Source: RGIG3009 sp045596745 (GTDB lineage Bacteria > Bacillota > Clostridia > Oscillospirales > Acutalibacteraceae). Taken from it: 18,824 nucleotides of DNA. The DNA is taken from NCBI GenBank assembly GCA_045596745.1, contig JAZODA010000038.1:1-18824 (forward strand). Reading direction: 5' to 3'. Each line of letters starts with the position of its first letter. Position 1 is the stretch's first letter. The position numbers and the translations under genes were made by a program. Below the pieces are notes generated by a model. That model did not search any database. It was not told the origin of the DNA and saw only the letters and a list, made by a program, of their open reading frames with translations. Positions 8,454 through 14,634 of this stretch are shown in pieces.

Positions 8454-8897
8454 ATGAAAATCACCAAACAGCAGTACCAACGCATTGCTCAAAAACGCGC
8501 ACCGAAATCGCCGCTTCTCAAGGATTGCTTGCTCGCGTTTTTAACGGGCGGCTTGCTGTGCGCCGCAGGTGAAATCGTGATTTTATCGGTGGCCGACACC
8601 GGAATGGGCGAAAAAGAGTCGCGGCTTATCGGGTCGCTGTCGCTGATACTGTTCAGCGTTCTGCTCACGGGGCTTAACGTGTACGATAACCTGGCAAAGC
8701 ATGCAGGCGCCGGCACGTTGGTTCCGATTACCGGCTTCGCCAATGCGATGACCTCTCCGGCAATGGAGTTCAAAAGCGAAGGCCTTGTCCTCGGTGTCGG
8801 TGCGAAAATGTTCACCATTGCAGGGCCTGTCATCGTCTACGGCACGGTGGCGAGCGTGGTGTATGGGGTTGTTTATTGGATAACCACCTTGTTCTAA
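8454..8897 (+). CDS. spoVAC: Stage V sporulation protein AC (SpoVAC) homologue, orphan
   Basis: A 147-residue membrane protein of the SpoVAC/SpoVAEb family. SpoVA proteins form the inner-membrane channel that moves dipicolinic acid into the forespore and out during germination; SpoVAC is the mechanosensitive pore component. AFLTGGLLCAAGE, YDNLAKHAGAGTLVPITGFANAM and EFKSEGLVLGVGAKMF match SpoVAC rather than SpoVAE, which lacks the KSEGLVLG block. About four membrane spans are visible. GGGGAG lies 7 bases before the ATG. The usual partners spoVAD and spoVAE are absent: a terminator follows at once and the next gene is on the opposite strand. Whether this organism sporulates cannot be decided from the window. 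Confidence 0.93.
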   Translation: MKITKQQYQRIAQKRAPKSPLLKDCLLAFLTGGLLCAAGEIVILSVADTGMGEKESRLIGSLSLILFSVLLTGLNVYDNLAKHAGAGTLVPITGFANAMTSPAMEFKSEGLVLGVGAKMFTIAGPVIVYGTVASVVYGVVYWITTLF

Positions 8898-8900
8898 AAC

Positions 8901-8931
8901 AAAAGGCTTGACCGAATCGGTCAAGCCTTTT
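8901..8931. terminator. Bidirectional terminator between spoVAC and the SGNH hydrolase
   Basis: AAAAGGCTTGACCG (8901-8914) and CGGTCAAGCCTTTT (8918-8931) form a perfect 14-bp stem with a three-base loop. The A/T ends provide a U-tract in both directions. It lies 3 bases after the spoVAC stop and 7 bases beyond the stop of the convergent gene, so it serves both. Confidence 0.92.
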
Positions 8932-8938
8932 CATTATG

Positions 8939-9508
8939 TCAGAGCTGTTCGCAGAACGTTATAAACTTGGGTGTCCACCATTCGTCATATCCCAGCAAGG
9001 TCGGATGAATCGGGTCTCTCATATACTGCTGATATTGTTCGGCGCTGACACTCAGCATCTCTTCATCGTTATACAAATCCAAAATATGAAAACCATATTC
9101 GCCTTGCAAACGATGTAAGAGGTCTACCATTTCCGCATAGCGTTCATTTTCAAAATACGTTCCCGTGTAAAAAACCACAGGGCAACCAAAAACCGTTTTC
9201 ACATATTCTGCAATGAAGCGGAGTGCTTTTTCAACCTCTGCAATAGTAATGTTTTTTGCAGGATTGGTATCGTTGGTAGAAAGCTGACAAATAAACAAAT
9301 CAACCGGCGTCGCTCGATCGATTTTCTTGAGTCGGGAAACATACGAAGCGTCATTAATATCCGCCAATGTTGTGCCGGAAACCGCTTCTTTAATGCTGTG
9401 GATTTCGCATTTTTCGGTCATTAACTCAACAAAAGAAACGCCACCTGCGGAAGCACCTTGTGTTACGGATGAACCTAAAAACAATATGGTTTTCCCCTTC
9501 AATTCCAT
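8939..9508 (-). CDS. SGNH/GDSL-family hydrolase
   Basis: A 189-residue cytoplasmic-looking esterase or lipase-type hydrolase; no signal peptide is seen. The SGNH blocks are in order: GSSVTQG (12-18; S14 is the predicted nucleophile), SGTTLADIN (44-52; G45 for the oxyanion hole), LSTND (76-80; N79) and DPIHPTLLGY (165-174; D165 and H168). Block III reads STND rather than the usual GxND. GGAGG lies 9 bases before the ATG. The gene is noticeably AT-rich: bases 9061-9120 contain 20 G+C in 60 and 9241-9300 contain 19 in 60, against 32 in 60 at 9961-10020. This suggests separate ancestry from its neighbours. It has its own promoter and is divergent from the SDR gene. The natural ester substrate is unknown. 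Confidence 0.9.
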   Translation of the reverse strand: MELKGKTILFLGSSVTQGASAGGVSFVELMTEKCEIHSIKEAVSGTTLADINDASYVSRLKKIDRATPVDLFICQLSTNDTNPAKNITIAEVEKALRFIAEYVKTVFGCPVVFYTGTYFENERYAEMVDLLHRLQGEYGFHILDLYNDEEMLSVSAEQYQQYMRDPIHPTLLGYDEWWTPKFITFCEQL

Positions 9509-9531
9509 ATGCCAGTACCTCCCTTTGTTTT

Positions 9532-9560
9532 ATTAAACCAAAACACCGATGTGTTGTCAA
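9532..9560 (-). promoter_or_regulatory. Promoter of the SGNH hydrolase gene
   Basis: On the minus strand TTGACA (9555-9560) is followed by 17 bases and TTTAAT (9532-9537), a good sigma-A-type promoter ending 23 bases upstream of the start codon. The -35 is embedded in the perfect palindrome at 9551-9563. Confidence 0.75.
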
Positions 9561-9563
9561 CAC
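9551..9563. repeat. Perfect 6-1-6 palindrome in the divergent promoter region
   Basis: GTGTTG, one central T, then CAACAC. It overlaps the -35 of the leftward promoter and lies about 20 bases upstream of the rightward -35-like box, a typical position for an operator shared by divergent genes. No adjacent regulator gene is present. Confidence 0.45.
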
Positions 9564-9583
9564 AAAAACAACAGCGGTATCCC

Positions 9584-9611
9584 TTGCTTTTTTGATTGTA
9601 CAAGGTATAAT
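9584..9611 (+). promoter_or_regulatory. Candidate promoter of the SDR-dehydroquinase-like pair
   Basis: TTGCTT (9584-9589), 16 bases, then a perfect TATAAT (9606-9611). The predicted start near 9618 would fall at the first bases of the AAGGAGGGG ribosome site (9617-9625), leaving a leader of only about 15 bases. That is short, so the call is tentative. Confidence 0.5.
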
Positions 9612-9632
9612 GAAAGCAAGGAGGGGATACCT

Positions 9633-10397
9633 ATGGATTTTACCGGACAGGTAGCGATTTCGACCGGGGCGGCTTCGGGTATGGGGCTTTTGTTTTCCGA
9701 AAACTGGGCAAGCCTCGGCGGCAATGTTGTGCTGTGTGACGTGAACGAGGCGGTGCTTGAGGAAAAGGTGGCGGAAATCAACGCCAAAGGCTGTGGCAAA
9801 GCGCTGGGTCTCGTTTGCGACGTGCGCGATTACGTGTCGGTTTGTCGGGTGAGAGACCAAGCGGTGGAAGCGTTCGGCAGAATCGACGTCGTTGCCAACT
9901 TCGCAGGCGGCACGGCGGTGCGAATGCAGAAGGTGGACAGCGCAAAGTATCCCGAATTCCCCGATGTGCCGATTGAGGTGTATGATTGGGGCATTGACGT
10001 CAACCTGAAAGGCCCGTTCTATTTTGCGCACGCCGTGCTCGGTCAAATGCGCGAGCAAAAAAGCGGCTTGATTATTAACATCGGCTCTATCACAGGTGCC
10101 GAGGGCAGCAGCTACGGTATGGATTATTCCACCTCCAAGGCGGGCCTGATGTACGGCCTTACCAAATCCATTGCACAGTTCGGTGCCAAGTACGGCATTC
10201 GCAGTGTTTGCGTATCACCCGGTCCTGTCCTGACCCGTGCGGCGATGGCGGAAATGAAAACCCTGCTCGGCAGGGCAGCCGAACCGCAGGAGATTATCGA
10301 TTTTTGCCTGTATCTGGCGAGCGACAAAGGCCAGTTTATCAACGGCGAAAACATTATGATTGACGGCGGCAGAAACGCTATGGGACGGTGGGTATGA
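9633..10397 (+). CDS. NAD-dependent short-chain dehydrogenase/reductase (classical SDR)
   Basis: A 254-residue classical SDR. The ATG at 9633 is chosen over an upstream in-frame ATG at 9549 because AAGGAGGGG sits 7 bases before it and the promoter lies between the two. The cofactor motif TGAASGMG covers residues 11-18; D36 at the end of the second strand (VVLCDVNEA) favours NAD(H) over NADP(H). Structural and catalytic residues are N89 (NFAGG), N124, S152 (NIGSITG), Y165 and K169 (YSTSK). The C-terminal INGENIMIDGG is typical of polyol, sugar-acid and keto-acyl SDRs. The substrate cannot be read from sequence. Its TGA overlaps the next gene's ATG, so the two products are made together and probably act on related compounds. 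Confidence 0.93.
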   Translation: MDFTGQVAISTGAASGMGLLFSENWASLGGNVVLCDVNEAVLEEKVAEINAKGCGKALGLVCDVRDYVSVCRVRDQAVEAFGRIDVVANFAGGTAVRMQKVDSAKYPEFPDVPIEVYDWGIDVNLKGPFYFAHAVLGQMREQKSGLIINIGSITGAEGSSYGMDYSTSKAGLMYGLTKSIAQFGAKYGIRSVCVSPGPVLTRAAMAEMKTLLGRAAEPQEIIDFCLYLASDKGQFINGENIMIDGGRNAMGRWV

Positions 10398-11143
10398 TGA
10401 AACCAACGTTTTTGCGCAGTGAGCCGTATTTGACGGTGATGCTGCAGTGCGAAACGCCGGAGGAAGCCGCCGCGATGATTCGCCGTGCGACAGCTGCCGG
10501 TGCCGAGGCGTTCGGTCTGCAGGCGGAGTATCTGAAACCGGAATATCGGACGACGGAAACATACCGCGCGTTGTTTTCGGGCGACAAGCCGTTTTACGTG
10601 ACAAACTACCGCGCCAGGAACAACCTCGGCAAGTCGGATGACGAACTGGCAGAGGGACTGTTACTGCTCGCCGAGGGCGGCGCGACGCTTTGTGATGTGA
10701 TGGGGGATATGTTCTGTAAACACCCCGAGGAACTCACGGATGACGCTGCTGCCATCGAACGGCAACGCCGACTGATCGACGAACTTCACGCGCGCGGTGC
10801 CGAGGTGCTGATGTCCTCGCATGTGTACACCTTTACGCCGGCAGAGCGCGTGCTGGAAATCGCACTGGAGCAAAAACGCCGCGGCGCTGACATCATCAAG
10901 ATCGTCACCGGCGCCGATACGATGGAACAACAGCTCGAAAACCTGAAAATCACCCACCTGCTGAAACGAGAACTCGGCGCGCCGTTCTTGTTTTTGTCGG
11001 GCGGTGAATGTGCGCTCCACAGGCGACTGGGCATTCATCTCGGTTGCTGTATGGCACTGTGCGTGGATGAGTACACGGAGTTCTCCACGCCGACGCAACC
11101 GCTCTTGGAGCAGATGCGACAACTGAAGAACGCCGGAATATAA
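10394..11143 (+). CDS. Diverged type I 3-dehydroquinate dehydratase-like (AroD-fold) protein
   Basis: A 249-residue TIM-barrel protein of the Schiff-base-forming class I dehydroquinase family. The ATG at 10394 overlaps the SDR stop (ATGA). Catalytic features line up by eye with E. coli AroD: H143 in MSSHVYTFTP (AroD VMSNHDFHKTP), K169 in ADIIKIVTGAD (AroD ADIPKIALMP; Schiff-base lysine) and the arginine in ALHRRLG (AroD VISRLAG). The substrate-carboxylate region differs: AroD EWRVD corresponds to GLQAE here, and the AroD DLEL segment corresponds to DVMG. Family fold and Lys/His chemistry are therefore supported, but true dehydroquinate dehydratase activity is doubtful. A dedicated catabolic or aldol-type role with the coupled SDR is an inference. 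A terminator follows the stop by 5 bases. Confidence 0.8.
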   Translation: MMKPTFLRSEPYLTVMLQCETPEEAAAMIRRATAAGAEAFGLQAEYLKPEYRTTETYRALFSGDKPFYVTNYRARNNLGKSDDELAEGLLLLAEGGATLCDVMGDMFCKHPEELTDDAAAIERQRRLIDELHARGAEVLMSSHVYTFTPAERVLEIALEQKRRGADIIKIVTGADTMEQQLENLKITHLLKRELGAPFLFLSGGECALHRRLGIHLGCCMALCVDEYTEFSTPTQPLLEQMRQLKNAGI

Positions 11144-11148
11144 TGCAG

Positions 11149-11187
11149 AAAAACCGACACCGCGATACACTCACGGTGTCGGTTTTT
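11149..11187 (+). terminator. Intrinsic terminator after the dehydroquinase-like gene
   Basis: AAAAACCGACACCG (11149-11162) pairs perfectly with CGGTGTCGGTTTTT (11174-11187) across an 11-base loop. It separates the SDR pair from the MarR operon. Confidence 0.9.
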
Positions 11188-11205
11188 GTGTGGAAGAGGG
11201 AACTT

Positions 11206-11237
11206 CAGAAACTTGTTGACATTTCAACAAGTTTCTG
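11206..11237. promoter_or_regulatory. Operator 1: 14-bp perfect inverted repeat over the -35
   Basis: CAGAAACTTGTTGA (11206-11219), a four-base spacer CATT, then TCAACAAGTTTCTG (11224-11237). The arms are fully complementary. The inner core CTTGTTGA-N4-TCAACAAG is shared with operator 2. Size and symmetry suit a dimeric winged-helix regulator such as the MarR protein encoded immediately downstream. Confidence 0.82.
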
Positions 11238-11244
11238 CTATACT
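11216..11244 (+). promoter_or_regulatory. Promoter of the marR-like operon
   Basis: TTGACA (11216-11221), 17 bases, TATACT (11239-11244): a near-consensus sigma-A promoter. The predicted start is near 11251. The -35 and spacer lie inside operator 1 and the start site inside operator 2, so a bound repressor would block polymerase. Confidence 0.9.
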
Positions 11245-11247
11245 CGT

Positions 11248-11267
11248 CTTGTTGAAATCTCAACAAG
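11248..11267. promoter_or_regulatory. Operator 2: second copy of the core over the start site
   Basis: CTTGTTGA (11248-11255), spacer AATC, TCAACAAG (11260-11267). The eight-base arms are perfectly complementary and identical to the core of operator 1, while the spacers differ (CATT and AATC). The centres are 36 bp apart. Confidence 0.82.
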
Positions 11268-11286
11268 TTTGTCGGAGGGTGTTTTT

Positions 11287-11733
11287 ATGAACGGACGGTT
11301 TGAAGTGTTTACGGTGCTTATCAATCGAATCAGCCGTAACATTCGCAAGATTAAGAACCAGGAAATGGCGGAGTATGGGCTTCGAAGCGCACATATTTCG
11401 TGCCTGTATTATCTGTATACCTCCGGCGGCACAACGGCTACCGAACTGTGCGAGCGGTGTGAAGAGGACAAGGCGACGGTGTCGCGGGCGCTGGATTATC
11501 TTGAAAGCAACGGCTACCTCGTTTGCCATTCCAAAAGTGCCAAGCGGTACAAAAGCTCGCTGGTGCTGACGGAAAAGGGTGAACAGGTCGGCAGACAGAT
11601 TGCCCAGAAAATCAACCGCGTACTGGATGAAATCAGCGTGGGGCTGACCGAGGAAGAACGCACTGAGTTTTATCGTTGCCTGGCGGTTATCAGCCAAAGT
11701 CTGGATGCGGTAGCCAAGCATGCGGAAGACTAA
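11287..11733 (+). CDS. MarR-family transcriptional regulator, probably autoregulatory
   Basis: A 148-residue winged-helix regulator. The ATG at 11287 has GGAGGG 7 bases upstream; an earlier in-frame ATG at 11143 lies before the promoter and inside the previous terminator, so it is rejected. The DNA-binding part is seen in ISCLYYLYTSGGTTATELCE (37-56), the recognition helix around KATVSRALDYLESNGYLV and the wing CHSKSAKRYKSSLVLTEKGE. The flanking helices form the usual dimer interface. The two inverted repeats over its promoter are its likely operators. MarR proteins often sense hydrophobic or acyl ligands; because the next gene is a fatty-acid-binding DegV protein, an acyl ligand is a reasonable inference (compare FabT), not a demonstrated one. 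degV starts 10 bases after the stop. Confidence 0.93.
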   Translation: MNGRFEVFTVLINRISRNIRKIKNQEMAEYGLRSAHISCLYYLYTSGGTTATELCERCEEDKATVSRALDYLESNGYLVCHSKSAKRYKSSLVLTEKGEQVGRQIAQKINRVLDEISVGLTEEERTEFYRCLAVISQSLDAVAKHAED

Positions 11734-11743
11734 GGAGGAAAGT

Positions 11744-12583
11744 ATGAAAACGAGAATTATTGTAGATTCCACGGCGGATTTGATGCCGGGATTTCAGGAT
11801 CGTGTGGATATTGTGCCGTTGACGGTGCATTTCGGTGAAGAAGAGTATATAGACGGTGTGACCATCGACAAGAAAACCTTTTACGAAAAGCTGGTGGAGT
11901 GCGACGTGCTGCCCACCACCAGTCAGGCGACGCCGGATGCTTTTGCCAAAGTGTTTGAAGAGGTAAAAGCGGCGGGGGACGAGGCGGTTGTGATTACGCT
12001 GTCCTCCAAACTTTCGGGTACGTATCAGAGCGCTGTCATTGCCGCTGAGGAGTATGACAACATCTATATCGTGGACAGCGGCAGTGCCGCCATTGGCAGT
12101 GGCATTTTGGTGGAGCTGGCGTTCCGTATGCTGGACGAAGGCTTTAGCGCTTCGGAAATCGCGGCGTCGTTGGAGCAGGAAAGGAAAAAGCTGATTATTG
12201 TGGCGCTGGTGGATACGCTTGAGTATCTTAAAAAGGGCGGTCGTATTTCCAAAACCGTGGCGATGGTCGGCGGTGTTTTGAACATCAAGCCGGTGCTGTC
12301 GGTGGTGGAAGGCGATATCAATATGCTCGGCAAGGCGCGCGGCTCCAAAATGGGCAACAACCTGTTGGTTCAGGAAATTGAAAAAGCGGGCGGCGTGGAT
12401 TTCAGCCGTCCGGTGCTGCTGGGTTACACCGGCATTTCGGATGCGCTGCTTCTGAAATACATCGAAGACAGCCGCCGTATCTGGGAGGGGAATATCGACG
12501 AGGTGCGCTATTCCTCCATCGGCAGTGTCATCGGCACACACGCGGGCCCCGGCGCGGTGGCAGTGGCTTTCTTTAAACACTAA
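11744..12583 (+). CDS. DegV family protein (FakB-like fatty-acid-binding protein)
   Basis: A 279-residue DegV protein. In Gram-positive bacteria characterised members (FakB) bind a fatty acid and present it to the kinase FakA, giving acyl-phosphate for phospholipid synthesis. The ATG at 11744 follows AAGGAGG by about 5 bases. Family marks are IIVDSTADL (5-13), VPLTVHFGEEEYIDG (24-38), the PTTSQATPDAF loop (57-67, with T59/S60), SSKLSGTYQSA (87-97), DTLEYLKKGGRISK (157-170, R167) and GTHAGPGAV (264-272, H266). No FakA kinase gene is in the window, as is common for extra DegV paralogues. It lies second in the MarR operon, with 14 bases before the acetyltransferase-like gene. The exact acyl chain preference cannot be read. 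Confidence 0.93.
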   Translation: MKTRIIVDSTADLMPGFQDRVDIVPLTVHFGEEEYIDGVTIDKKTFYEKLVECDVLPTTSQATPDAFAKVFEEVKAAGDEAVVITLSSKLSGTYQSAVIAAEEYDNIYIVDSGSAAIGSGILVELAFRMLDEGFSASEIAASLEQERKKLIIVALVDTLEYLKKGGRISKTVAMVGGVLNIKPVLSVVEGDINMLGKARGSKMGNNLLVQEIEKAGGVDFSRPVLLGYTGISDALLLKYIEDSRRIWEGNIDEVRYSSIGSVIGTHAGPGAVAVAFFKH

Positions 12584-12597
12584 AGAGGACAAGTGCT

Positions 12598-13893
12598 ATG
12601 TCGAAGAAAAACGCAAGGAGCATACGGTGGGTGCGGCTGGATAACGCTGCCAAAATCTACCCTGCGGCGCGGCGGAGAAACTGGAGCAACGTGTTCCGGC
12701 AATCCGTAACGTTTCATGAAGAGGTGGATGCGGCGGTGCTGTCTTCGGCCTTGGAGGTTATTGTCAAACGCTTCCCCTCCATTGCCGCGCGGCTGCGCAA
12801 AGGCGTTTTCTGGTACTATTTGCAGCAGGTTGACGCCGCCCCCGAACTGAAAGAGGAATACAGCTATCCGCTTGTCCATATGAACAAGGAGGAAATGCGT
12901 CGTTGTGCGTTTCGCGTTATTGTGTATCGCAATCGCATTGCGGTGGAGTTTTTTCATTCGCTGACGGACGGCGCGGGTGCGCTGGTTTTCCTTAAGAATC
13001 TGGTTGCCGAATATCTGGAACAAAAGCACGGCATCCGTATTCCGCAGGAGCACGGTATACTTGATCGCCGTGCGGAACCGACGGCGGAAGAGTTGGAGGA
13101 TTGCTTCCCGAAAAACGCCAGCAGCGTTCCTGCCAGCCGCAAGGATACCGACGCGTGGCATATGTCGGGTCGCCCGCAAAAAGAAGGGTTTCTCAATCTG
13201 ACTTGCTTTAAGTTGTCGGTCAAAGAGTTGCTGGAGCTGGCGCACCGTTACAATGTGACGCTGACGGTTTTTATGAGCGCGGTTATGATGATGGCACTGC
13301 TCAATCTGCAAAAGGCAAAAGAGCCGATTGGCAGACGAACCAAACGAATCAAACTGCTGATTCCGATTAACCTACGCAATCTGTTCCCCAGCAACACACT
13401 GCGGAACTTTGCCATGTATACCACGCCCGAAATCGACGCGCGTCTGGGTGAGTACTCGCTGGAAGAAATCTGCAAAGTGGTGCAACACCGTATGGGAACG
13501 GATTTCACGGCGAAGCATATGAGCTGTGTTATCGCCACCAACGTTAACGATGAACGCAATCCGCTGGTGCGACTCATTCCGTTGCCTGTCAAAAACGCCG
13601 TGATGAAAGCGATTTTCGACAGCGTGGGTGAGAAGAAGTCCTGCTTATCGCTGTCCAATATCGGGCGCATCGACGTTCCGCCGGAAATGGCCGCCTATAT
13701 CGAGCGGTTTGATTTTATTCTCGGTGTACAGGCGTCTGCACCTTACAACTGTGCGATGCTGTCGTTTGGTGATACGGTGTATCTGAATTTTATCCGCAAC
13801 ATTACGGATGCGGAACTGGAACGCCATTTCTTCGCAGTGCTGCAGGAGCTGGGCGTTTCGGTGACGGTCGAGAGCAATCGGAGTGAGAGGTGA
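12598..13893 (+). CDS. Condensation/alcohol-acetyltransferase-like acyltransferase
   Basis: A 431-residue protein with the chloramphenicol-acetyltransferase-like two-lobe layout of condensation domains, PapA and alcohol acetyltransferases. The key motif is H120-SLT-D124-G125 in EFFHSLTDGAGALVFL, the HxxxDG active site with H120 as base. The second lobe contains KLLIPINLRNLFPSNTLRNF (about 257-276), resembling the conserved P-[IV]-[ND]-[LM]-R segment of the superfamily, and SLSNIGRIDVP near 350. There is no carrier-protein or adenylation domain, so it probably transfers an acyl group from acyl-CoA or an acyl carrier to an alcohol, amine or sugar. AGAGGA precedes the ATG. It ends 4 bases before the zinc-ribbon membrane gene, suggesting the two act together. 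The substrate is unknown. Confidence 0.78.
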   Translation: MSKKNARSIRWVRLDNAAKIYPAARRRNWSNVFRQSVTFHEEVDAAVLSSALEVIVKRFPSIAARLRKGVFWYYLQQVDAAPELKEEYSYPLVHMNKEEMRRCAFRVIVYRNRIAVEFFHSLTDGAGALVFLKNLVAEYLEQKHGIRIPQEHGILDRRAEPTAEELEDCFPKNASSVPASRKDTDAWHMSGRPQKEGFLNLTCFKLSVKELLELAHRYNVTLTVFMSAVMMMALLNLQKAKEPIGRRTKRIKLLIPINLRNLFPSNTLRNFAMYTTPEIDARLGEYSLEEICKVVQHRMGTDFTAKHMSCVIATNVNDERNPLVRLIPLPVKNAVMKAIFDSVGEKKSCLSLSNIGRIDVPPEMAAYIERFDFILGVQASAPYNCAMLSFGDTVYLNFIRNITDAELERHFFAVLQELGVSVTVESNRSER

Positions 13894-13897
13894 GAGT

Positions 13898-14590
13898 ATG
13901 TTTTGTGTAAAATGTGGAGTCAAGCTCGCAGAAACAGAGAAGGTATGTCCGCTGTGCAACACGACGGTATATCATCCGGATATTCAGCAGGCCGACGTGC
14001 CGTCGCTTTACCCGAAACAGAAGATGCCCAAAGTCTCTTCCGTCAATAAAGCGTTGGGCGGTGTGGTGGTGATTTTGTTCCTGATACCGCTGCTGCTGAG
14101 CTTCTTTTCCGATATTCAGTCCGACGGTGTGTTGGATTGGTTCGGGTATGTCGGCGGCGCGCTGGTAGTGTCGTACGTCATCATCGCCCTGCCGTGGTGG
14201 TTCAAAAAGCCGAATCCCATCATATTCGTGCCGTGTGGATTCGCCGCGACGATTTTGTATTTGCTGTACATCGATTTGGCAACCGATGGTCGGTGGTTTC
14301 TCAGCTTTGCGTTTCCGGTGGCGGGTGCGCTGGCGCTGATTGTTTGTGCGGTTGTGACCCTGACGACGGTCTTAAGCAAGGGAAAATTGTACATTTTCGG
14401 CGGTATGTTTGCCGCGCTGGGGGCTTGGCTGCTGCTGACGGAGTATCTGGTGAATATCACGTTCGGTGTTCCGTTTATCGGTTGGTCGGTCTATCCGCTG
14501 GTTGTGCTGGTGGTGCTGGGCGGATTGCTCATCTATCTGGCAATCAACCGCGCCGCACGCGAAGTGGTAGCGCGCAAGCTGTTTTTCTGA
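13898..14590 (+). CDS. Zinc-ribbon six-TM membrane protein (DUF6320-like)
   Basis: A 230-residue membrane protein that begins with a compact zinc ribbon: C3-VK-C6 and C17-PL-C20. A proline-containing linker follows, then six hydrophobic segments at roughly 46-65, 76-97, 101-118, 126-148, 155-175 and 181-205. The ATG at 13898 is chosen because GAGAGG lies 7 bases before it and the Cys ribbon starts immediately; an in-frame ATG five codons earlier lies inside the previous gene. The layout fits proteins I recall annotated as DUF6320, which I remember as neighbours of alcohol-acetyltransferase-like genes in Clostridia; that link is from memory, not a search. It is the last gene of the MarR operon. 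The function is unknown; a membrane partner of the acyltransferase is an inference. Confidence 0.75.
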   Translation: MFCVKCGVKLAETEKVCPLCNTTVYHPDIQQADVPSLYPKQKMPKVSSVNKALGGVVVILFLIPLLLSFFSDIQSDGVLDWFGYVGGALVVSYVIIALPWWFKKPNPIIFVPCGFAATILYLLYIDLATDGRWFLSFAFPVAGALALIVCAVVTLTTVLSKGKLYIFGGMFAALGAWLLLTEYLVNITFGVPFIGWSVYPLVVLVVLGGLLIYLAINRAAREVVARKLFF

Positions 14591-14602
14591 TACGGTAAAA
14601 GA

Positions 14603-14634
14603 AAAAGGACTGTGCCCTCGGGCACAGTCCTTTT
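14603..14634. terminator. Bidirectional terminator between the MarR operon and pflA
   Basis: AAAAGGACTGTGCCC (14603-14617) and GGGCACAGTCCTTTT (14620-14634) form a perfect 15-bp stem with A/T ends on both sides. It overlaps the stop codon of the leftward pflA gene (14633-14635). Confidence 0.93.

Noticed and set aside
9549..9632. Upstream in-frame ATG for the SDR gene
   Set aside because: It would place the start before the promoter and bypass the strong ribosome site at 9617-9625; the added residues do not resemble an SDR N-terminus.
11690..12592. 300-codon frame antisense to degV
   Set aside because: The DegV motifs are clear on the plus strand; this is a mirror frame.
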